From assembly GCA_027022775.1 (NCBI GenBank), contig JALVXO010000269.1:1-6119 (forward strand): a DNA stretch of 6,119 bases. The letters are read 5' to 3'. Positions 1 through 4,124 of the stretch are shown piece by piece. The notes beneath the pieces are model-generated. The model was given only the letters and a program-made list of their open reading frames with translations. It did no database searches and was not told the DNA's origin. The stretch's first letter is position 1; each line of letters starts with the position of its first letter. Position numbers and translations under genes: made by a program. Source of the DNA: Campylobacteraceae bacterium (GTDB taxonomy: Bacteria > Campylobacterota > Campylobacteria > Campylobacterales > Sulfurovaceae).

Positions 1-561
1 ACCGCAATTGCAATCGGCATGGGGCTTGGGGAGTTTTTTGAAAAAGAGATGCTGCAAAAAGAGGTAATTAATTCCGATATACCGATAGTTTTAGATGCTG
101 ATGCGCTTTATAAAAAAGAGCTTTTAGAAATTGTAAAACAAAAAAGAGAGGTTGTAATAACCCCGCATCCAAAAGAGTTTAGCTCGGTTTTAAAGCTGCT
201 TAAAAATATAGATTTAAGCGTTAGCGAAATTCAAAAAAACCGTTTTAAACTTGCCAGGGAGTTTAGCTTAAAATATCCAAACTGCACCCTTTTGCTAAAA
301 GGCGCAAACCCGATAATCGCCAAAAAGGGCAAAATTTTTGTTAACCCGCTTGGCAAGCCCGTTTTGGCAAAAGGGGGCAGCGGAGATGTCTTAAGCGGCT
401 TAATCGCCGCGCTTTTAGCACAAGGCTACAGCGCCCCAGATGCCGCAATAAGCGGTTCACTTGCACTCGCACTTGCTTCGCAAAAATTTAATAAACCAAA
501 CTACTATATGCTCCCGCAGGATATTATAGAGCTTTTAGGTGTGCTGCACACCGGCACTTAG
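1..561 (+). CDS. nnrD: ADP/ATP-dependent (S)-NAD(P)H-hydrate dehydratase, C-terminal part (5' end outside window)
   Basis: This enzyme removes water from NADHX and NADPHX, the damaged hydrated forms of NADH and NADPH, using a nucleotide triphosphate or ADP, and so repairs the cofactor pool in the cytoplasm. The reading frame is open from base 1 (TAIAIGMGLG...), so the ATG at 19 is an internal methionine and the gene is cut by the window edge; 186 residues are visible. Counting from base 1, one sees the ribokinase-like fold signatures: the GMGLG turn (6-10), VLDADAL (30-36), ITPHPKEF (53-60), LLKGA (98-102), and the nucleotide/catalytic loop GGSGDVLSG (125-133) with the expected aspartate D129. 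In many bacteria this domain is fused to the NAD(P)HX epimerase domain (Nnr/YjeF); whether that is so here cannot be seen. The C-terminus is intact. No gene follows for 580 bases, so this is the end of its transcription unit. Family assignment is very sure. Confidence 0.95.
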   Translation, partial: TAIAIGMGLGEFFEKEMLQKEVINSDIPIVLDADALYKKELLEIVKQKREVVITPHPKEFSSVLKLLKNIDLSVSEIQKNRFKLAREFSLKYPNCTLLLKGANPIIAKKGKIFVNPLGKPVLAKGGSGDVLSGLIAALLAQGYSAPDAAISGSLALALASQKFNKPNYYMLPQDIIELLGVLHTGT

Positions 562-589
562 AGAGGTAAAATCTCTTTGCCACTTTTTT
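553..589 (+). terminator. possible intrinsic terminator of nnrD
   Basis: A two-part stem spans the nnrD stop codon: GGCA (553-556) pairs with TGCC (578-581), and AGAGA (560-564) pairs with TCTCT (572-576), with a small internal loop between them. Two bases later comes a run of six T (584-589). The stem is short and interrupted, so this is a plausible but weak terminator. A competing AT-rich hairpin at 582-606 uses the same T run. Confidence 0.35.
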
Positions 590-606
590 GATTTTCTCAA
601 AAAAGT
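582..606. repeat. perfect AT-rich inverted repeat (10-bp stem, 5-base loop)
   Basis: ACTTTTTTGA (582-591) is the exact reverse complement of TCAAAAAAGT (597-606), with TTTTC between. It lies 20 bases after the nnrD stop codon. A-rich/T-rich symmetrical stems can work as transcription end signals in AT-rich genomes, and the arms give a T run on one strand and an A run on the other. The stem has few G-C pairs, so its strength as a terminator is doubtful. Confidence 0.5.
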
Positions 607-776
607 TAAACCCCTTCACTTCTGTCACACTTAAACCCATTCCCTTAATTTTACTATCAAGCTTTTTTATTAGTATTTTGCATTTATCTCAAATTTTGCA
701 TTAGAAGGTACATCAGATACGTTGATGCTTAGCAGCAGGAGTGCCAGAAAAAACACAGACACACTTGGGAGATGAG

Positions 777-860
777 AAGCGTTAAGCAAACGATACCTGC
801 GTATCGTTTGTAGCTTCGAAACCGCAGCGTCCTGAGCAAAGCGAACCGCGGAGGCAAAAG
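777..860 (+). repeat. intergenic repeat, unit 1 (short form)
   Basis: The unit starts with a 17-base word (AAGCGTTAAGCAAACGA, 777-793) that recurs exactly at 858-874. It continues through a perfect 10-bp hairpin (787-810, loop CTGC) into a 56-base arm (805-860) that recurs at 967-1022 with five mismatches and no gaps (51 of 56 identical). Base composition is visibly richer in G and C than the adjacent genes, as expected for a dispersed repeat or relic element rather than ordinary spacer. I do not recognise a named family. Orientation is arbitrary. Confidence 0.75.
787..810. repeat. perfect hairpin inside repeat unit 1
   Basis: CAAACGATAC (787-796) pairs perfectly with GTATCGTTTG (801-810) around the four-base loop CTGC. 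The outer six bases of each arm (CAAACG/CGTTTG) are kept in unit 2, where they are separated by 93 bases, so the hairpin centre is the variable part of the repeat. Confidence 0.8.
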
Positions 861-889
861 CGTTAAGCAAACGACAACTGCAGGGACGC

Positions 890-905
890 TATGCAAGTGT
901 GCATA
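890..905. repeat. small hairpin in the centre of repeat unit 2
   Basis: TATGC (890-894) pairs with GCATA (901-905). Directly adjoining it, AAGCGTT (858-864) can pair with AACGCTT (906-912), so the two stems could stack with a one-sided bulge (865-889). AGCGTTAA (859-866) can instead pair with TTAACGCT (953-960), an 8-bp alternative. These are seen by eye only; no folding energy was computed. Confidence 0.4.
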
Positions 906-926
906 AACGCTTACCCGCTCACAGCT

Positions 927-952
927 AAAAAGTTAAAGCAGTTTAACTTTTT
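927..952. repeat. 11-bp perfect AT-rich hairpin inside repeat unit 2 (terminator-like)
   Basis: AAAAAGTTAAA (927-937) is the exact reverse complement of TTTAACTTTTT (942-952), with a GCAG loop and further T residues after it. On the plus strand this gives a stem followed by a T run, the outline of an intrinsic terminator, but there is only one G-C pair in the stem. It could stop transcription coming from the nnrD side before the yajQ promoter. Confidence 0.5.
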
Positions 953-1014
953 TTAACGCTGCTCGCCGTTTGTAGCTTCGAAACCGCAGCGTCTTAAGCG
1001 AAGCGAACCGCACA

Positions 1015-1030
1015 GGCAAAAGGCTTTGCC
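1015..1030. repeat. short inverted repeat at the right end of repeat unit 2
   Basis: GGCAAA (1015-1020) pairs with TTTGCC (1025-1030) around AGGC. The left arm is the tail of the repeat's right arm; unit 1 lacks this hairpin because the sequence after its GGCAAAAG runs straight into unit 2. Confidence 0.4.
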
Positions 1031-1052
1031 ACAATACACATACTGCCAATGA

Positions 1053-1073
1053 CCAATACAGATAGAGTATTGG
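1053..1073. repeat. 7-bp inverted repeat upstream of the yajQ promoter
   Basis: CCAATAC (1053-1059) pairs perfectly with GTATTGG (1067-1073), loop AGATAGA. It ends 34 bases before the -10 hexamer, so it could be an operator-like site or simply the end of the upstream structured block. Nothing in the sequence distinguishes these. Confidence 0.4.
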
Positions 1074-1083
1074 CTAATGCAAA

Positions 1084-1115
1084 TTTTTTTGGGATAAATG
1101 TAAATATGCTATACT
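1084..1115 (+). promoter_or_regulatory. probable sigma-70 promoter of the yajQ-M50 operon (extended -10)
   Basis: TGCTATACT at 1107-1115 is a TGN-extended -10 element whose hexamer TATACT differs from TATAAT at one base. Upstream is a run of seven T (1084-1090) rather than a TTGACA -35 box, the style known for Campylobacterota sigma-70 promoters, where T-rich periodicity replaces the -35 element. A start of transcription near 1121-1123 would give a leader of about 20 bases. Confidence 0.6.
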
Positions 1116-1128
1116 TCTATTAAAAAAT

Positions 1129-1134
1129 AAAGGA
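1129..1134 (+). promoter_or_regulatory. ribosome binding site of yajQ
   Basis: AAAGGA sits seven bases before the ATG at 1142. This good Shine-Dalgarno match and spacing supports that ATG as the start. Confidence 0.75.
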
Positions 1135-1141
1135 AAAAGCT

Positions 1142-1645
1142 ATGGCAAAGGCAAAAGAGCACTATTTTGACATTACAGCCAAGCTGGATTTTATGGAGAT
1201 GAAAAATGCCATCGAACAGGCTAAAAAAGAGGTTGGCAACCGTTTTGACTTTAAGGGTGTAATGGTTGAAATTGAATTAAATGAAAAGGCAAAAACCTTA
1301 AGCCTCTCAAGCTCAAGCGACAGCAAAATAGATGCTTTAAAAGATATAGTTATCAGCAAGATGATAAAGCGCGGGCTTTCGCCAAAATCGCTTGAAGAGA
1401 TAAAAAAAGAGGGCATAAGCGGCGGTAATGTAAAAGTGATTTATAAAATTGTCGACACAATAGAGAAAGATGAAGCTAAAAAAATCGTAAAAGCGATAAA
1501 AGATTTAAAATTGAAAGTAACCCCCTCTATCCAGGGAGATGAGGTGCGAGTAAGCGGCAAAAAGATAGATGATTTGCAAAAAGTTATCGCTGCGGTTAAA
1601 AAACTTGATTTAAAAGCACCTCTTAATTTTGGGAATTTTAGATAA
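1142..1645 (+). CDS. yajQ: YajQ-family nucleotide-binding protein
   Basis: This is a complete 167-residue member of the YajQ (DUF520) family, close to the usual length of about 160-168. The hallmarks are present: the N-terminal FDIT strand and KNAIEQA helix (9-27), RFDFKG (34-39), the central KRGLSPKSL segment (76-84), the IQGDEVRVSGKKIDDLQ segment of the second repeat (130-145), and the C-terminal ending NFGNFR. Members are small cytoplasmic proteins with two ferredoxin-like folds that bind nucleotides. The Xanthomonas, Pseudomonas and Stenotrophomonas relatives have been described as cyclic-di-GMP effectors, and E. coli YajQ was reported to bind nucleotides and RNA. Which ligand is used here cannot be read from the sequence. 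The start is supported by AAAGGA at 1129-1134. Its TAA stop overlaps the ATG of the M50 gene (TAATG), so the two are co-transcribed and probably translationally coupled. There is no sign of truncation. Confidence 0.95.
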   Translation: MAKAKEHYFDITAKLDFMEMKNAIEQAKKEVGNRFDFKGVMVEIELNEKAKTLSLSSSSDSKIDALKDIVISKMIKRGLSPKSLEEIKKEGISGGNVKVIYKIVDTIEKDEAKKIVKAIKDLKLKVTPSIQGDEVRVSGKKIDDLQKVIAAVKKLDLKAPLNFGNFR

Positions 1646-4071
1646 TGGATTCTATTTACATTTGGATTGCCGTTGCTCTTTTTCTTTTTTATGCATCAAA
1701 TATTTTTGGCTTTTTCAAGATGCTCGGTATAAAAATTTACCGTGATGTTTCGGTAAAAATTATTACCCGCAAAGAGATAGATGAAAAGATATTACAAAAT
1801 GTCTCTTCTTATGAAAACTTTCTTTACGAGAACGGTTTTAAACTTGAATATATTGCAAAACTAGACAAAATTTTTGTCGGCAAAAATATTACTGTGTATA
1901 ACTTCTATTATTATAATCCAGAAAACGGGATTAAAGCTGTTATAGAGACAAAACCCTTTAAATACTCTTTAGAGGCAGTTGTGGTTGAATATTTCACTTT
2001 TTATGATGATGGTACAGTTTGCTGGACTATGAATGGACAGAAACACTACTATCCGGCATTTGCTGATAATTTTTATATTTACGACCACTATTTGGGAGAC
2101 TGGAGAGAGGTTTACCAAAAGCATTTAGAAAATATGAAAAAAGAGGGTAAGAATATTGTTAACCAGCCGTTCTCTAAAGAGGACATAAAAGCTTTTTACA
2201 ACTATCTGCACAGCAATCTGCTCAATGCCTTCAAAGAGAGCGGTTTTGTAAAATTAAACGGCAGCTATTACAGTTACAAACCATCCTTAAAACTTTGGAG
2301 ATTTGTAAAAAAATCTATAGATGGACATAAAAAGTTTCAAAAGATTTTAAACAGCAAAAATGGGGATTATTTAGAAACAGAAAATTGCAAAAGCATGCTT
2401 TTGACACAGCTTGAGAATTACAGCAAAGATAAATTCAACAACTCCGCCTCCATTACTCTTTTTTTAATTTCCGGCATAGCGTTTATTACACTCTTTATCT
2501 TGCTAGGGAGTTCTCTTGAGTATATTTTAGCTCTTTTTTTGGTTCTTTTAATTCATGAACTTGGGCATTATCTGGCTATGCGGCTTTTCGGTTATAAAAA
2601 CACAGGTATTTTTTTCCTGCCTTTTGGCGCTGCTGCAATTGGGGAAAAAGAGAATAAAAAAGCTTATCAAGAGTTTATTATACTGCTAGCAGGTCCGCTC
2701 CCCGGAATTATTTTGGGAACGGTGCTGGAAGTTTTTATACTTACTCATAAAGGATATTTTGGAACTTATGAGAGCTTTTTAAATGAGTTTGCAATTATAT
2801 CTATAGTTATAAATTATTTAAACCTGCTTCCAATATATCCGCTAGACGGCGGCAGAATTGTTGAAGTTCTTCTTCTTTTGCGTTTTCCCAAAGGGCAGTT
2901 TTATTTCTATCTTGCAGGATTGGTTATTTTAACAGCAGCTGTGTTTTATTTTCAAGATGCAATACTTTTAATATTTGTTGCAGCTGTTGCGGTCGGTCTG
3001 GGACAGAGCTTTAAAGTTTCTAAATTATTAAGCGGGCTGAAAAACAGTAAAAATAGAGATTCTATAATAGAATTTATTTGCAAAAATCCGGATTTTAAAA
3101 ATAGCGATTTAAGCAGCAAAGTTACAATTGCCCAAAAAGCCCTGAATATTTTAAAAATCCAAAAACCTGGCATACTGTTTAGCATTTTGGGTATTTTATT
3201 CTATTTAACACTTTTTGCCCCGGCATTTTTTGCAGCTTATGTAGAGTATGATTTAAAAAACAACCCTTACAGTAAGCTGACAGCAGAACAGATAGAAGAA
3301 ACAAGGCGTTTTTCAGATAAAATTTACACTTTTTATAAACTTACCAAAGCTCCAAAAGAGGGTTATGATATAGAAAAATCCATGAAGCTTTTAGATAAAT
3401 ATTTTAAAGAAAACAATATTACCCAGCCGCCGCCATATAAAGGAGATTTAAAAATAGCCGGTTATCCTTGCAAAATTCCTAAAACTCTTAAAAAAGTTTT
3501 AAAGTGGCATAATGGGGCTAAATTTATAGGAGATATATATCTCTACAGTGCTAAAGAGATTAAACAGGCTTACAAGCAGAGTAAAGCAATAAATAAAAAA
3601 TTTCTGCCAATTGGAGTAATGTTTGATGATATGGAAATATATTTAAACTGTAAAGATGGAGCTGTTTATGATAGCAATCATAAAGGAGCGTACAAAACTT
3701 ATTACAATTTAAACCATCTGCTGGCCATCTGGGCACAAGCATACAGTACCAAAGCAGCCCGCATAGATTTGCAAAATTACGACATTGATGAAGCAAAATT
3801 AAATCAGATAAAATATAAACTTTTATCCCCGGCAGACAGAAAACATTTTGAACAGATATACAATTATCTGAATAAAAAAGCTTTAGAGTATCTGCACTCT
3901 GATACTCTCTATTTTAAACTGATGGTTTTAAGAGAAATTCAACACAACCTATCTCCAAAATTTGCAAAAATTCTTAAAATGTACGCAAAAGACAGCAATA
4001 GTCAAGTTTCCAATATGGCAAAGAAAAGTTTAGAAGAGTTAAAAAAGAGGAGTATAAAATTTATTAATTGA
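1645..4071 (+). CDS. multidomain M50 (site-2 protease type) membrane metalloprotease with SUKH/Knr4-like C-terminal domain
   Basis: An 808-residue integral membrane protein with the zinc-protease core of family M50. It has HELGH at 304-308 (H304 and H308 as zinc ligands, E305 as catalytic base), the conserved AGPLPG turn at 349-354, and PLDGG at 399-403 with D401 as the third ligand. Such proteases cut membrane-embedded substrates, often anti-sigma factors or signal proteins. Order of parts: hydrophobic segment (about 3-24); soluble, lysine-rich domain I do not recognise (25-268); membrane core with helices near 269-288, 291-312, 343-366, 381-397, 419-436 and 437-454; linker (455-508); another membrane segment (509-533); a SUKH/SMI1-Knr4-like domain (about 575-700; IPKTLKKVLKWHNGAK, LPIG, LNCKDGAVYD, LLAIWAQ); and a HEAT-like helical tail (about 753-800). 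Charge around the helices suggests the active site faces the cytoplasm and the C-terminal part lies in the periplasm (inference). The start overlaps the yajQ stop by one base, with only a weak GGGA upstream (1631-1634). Substrate unknown. The protease assignment is firm, the SUKH call moderate. Confidence 0.88.
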   Translation: MDSIYIWIAVALFLFYASNIFGFFKMLGIKIYRDVSVKIITRKEIDEKILQNVSSYENFLYENGFKLEYIAKLDKIFVGKNITVYNFYYYNPENGIKAVIETKPFKYSLEAVVVEYFTFYDDGTVCWTMNGQKHYYPAFADNFYIYDHYLGDWREVYQKHLENMKKEGKNIVNQPFSKEDIKAFYNYLHSNLLNAFKESGFVKLNGSYYSYKPSLKLWRFVKKSIDGHKKFQKILNSKNGDYLETENCKSMLLTQLENYSKDKFNNSASITLFLISGIAFITLFILLGSSLEYILALFLVLLIHELGHYLAMRLFGYKNTGIFFLPFGAAAIGEKENKKAYQEFIILLAGPLPGIILGTVLEVFILTHKGYFGTYESFLNEFAIISIVINYLNLLPIYPLDGGRIVEVLLLLRFPKGQFYFYLAGLVILTAAVFYFQDAILLIFVAAVAVGLGQSFKVSKLLSGLKNSKNRDSIIEFICKNPDFKNSDLSSKVTIAQKALNILKIQKPGILFSILGILFYLTLFAPAFFAAYVEYDLKNNPYSKLTAEQIEETRRFSDKIYTFYKLTKAPKEGYDIEKSMKLLDKYFKENNITQPPPYKGDLKIAGYPCKIPKTLKKVLKWHNGAKFIGDIYLYSAKEIKQAYKQSKAINKKFLPIGVMFDDMEIYLNCKDGAVYDSNHKGAYKTYYNLNHLLAIWAQAYSTKAARIDLQNYDIDEAKLNQIKYKLLSPADRKHFEQIYNYLNKKALEYLHSDTLYFKLMVLREIQHNLSPKFAKILKMYAKDSNSQVSNMAKKSLEELKKRSIKFIN

Positions 4072-4096
4072 CCCCTCTGAATGCAAATTTTGGAGT

Positions 4097-4124
4097 AAAT
4101 AAAAGCCTTTACACTTTAAAGCTT
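4097..4124 (-). terminator. weak intrinsic terminator at the end of mutS2
   Basis: On the minus strand AAGC+TTT pairs with AAA+GCTT (arms 4118-4124 and 4103-4110, one bulged base at 4107), followed by TTTTATTT reading down from 4104. It overlaps the mutS2 stop codon. The convergent M50 gene ends only 44 bases away at 4071, and I see no separate GC-rich terminator for it, so transcription from both sides may meet here. Confidence 0.35.

Larger units (their letters stand above)
858..1022 (+). repeat. intergenic repeat, unit 2 (long form with 92-base centre)
   Basis: This copy has the same left word (858-874) and right arm (967-1022) as unit 1, but the short hairpin centre is replaced by 92 bases (875-966). 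It overlaps unit 1 by three bases (AAG), so the two lie head to tail. Within the right arm, GCTTCG (975-980) can pair with CGAAGC (999-1004); unit 1 has lost one of these pairs. The copies differ at 832, 834, 838, 850 and 851 in unit 1 numbering. Confidence 0.7.
562..1141. other. 580-base gene-free spacer between nnrD and yajQ
   Basis: No credible protein gene was found on either strand. From the left the spacer holds terminator-like hairpins (553-606), a pyrimidine-rich AT stretch (607-690) with no recognisable signal apart from the short word TTTTGCATT occurring twice (676-684, 693-701), and a unique stretch (704-776). It then has a block with more G and C than the neighbouring genes, made of two related repeat units (777-860, 858-1022), followed by small hairpins (1015-1030, 1053-1073) and the yajQ promoter and ribosome binding site (1107-1134). 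The only long open frame, on the minus strand at 670-870, starts with TTG and its repeated part is interrupted by a stop in the second repeat copy, so it is not called. Confidence 0.7.

Noticed and set aside
670..870. 66-codon open frame on the minus strand with a hydrophobic stretch (VFFLALLLL)
   Set aside because: It starts with TTG without a clear ribosome binding site, and its first third lies inside the repeat unit. In the second copy of that repeat the same frame is broken by a TAA, so the repeat is not kept as protein. Most likely a by-product of the repeat element.
777..1022. CRISPR array
   Set aside because: Only two unlike units with overlapping ends and centres of very different length, no regular spacers, and no cas genes nearby.
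1162..1416. 84-codon minus-strand open frame inside yajQ
   Set aside because: It lies wholly antisense to a well-conserved gene and has no recognisable motif.
3367..3744. Toxin-immunity locus, based on the SUKH-like domain
   Set aside because: No toxin, secretion or immunity cassette is present next to it; the domain is part of one long protease gene placed between housekeeping genes.
2952..3796. Minus-strand open frames of 77 and 78 codons inside the M50 gene
   Set aside because: Antisense to a continuous, motif-bearing reading frame, with unstructured composition and no supporting signals.
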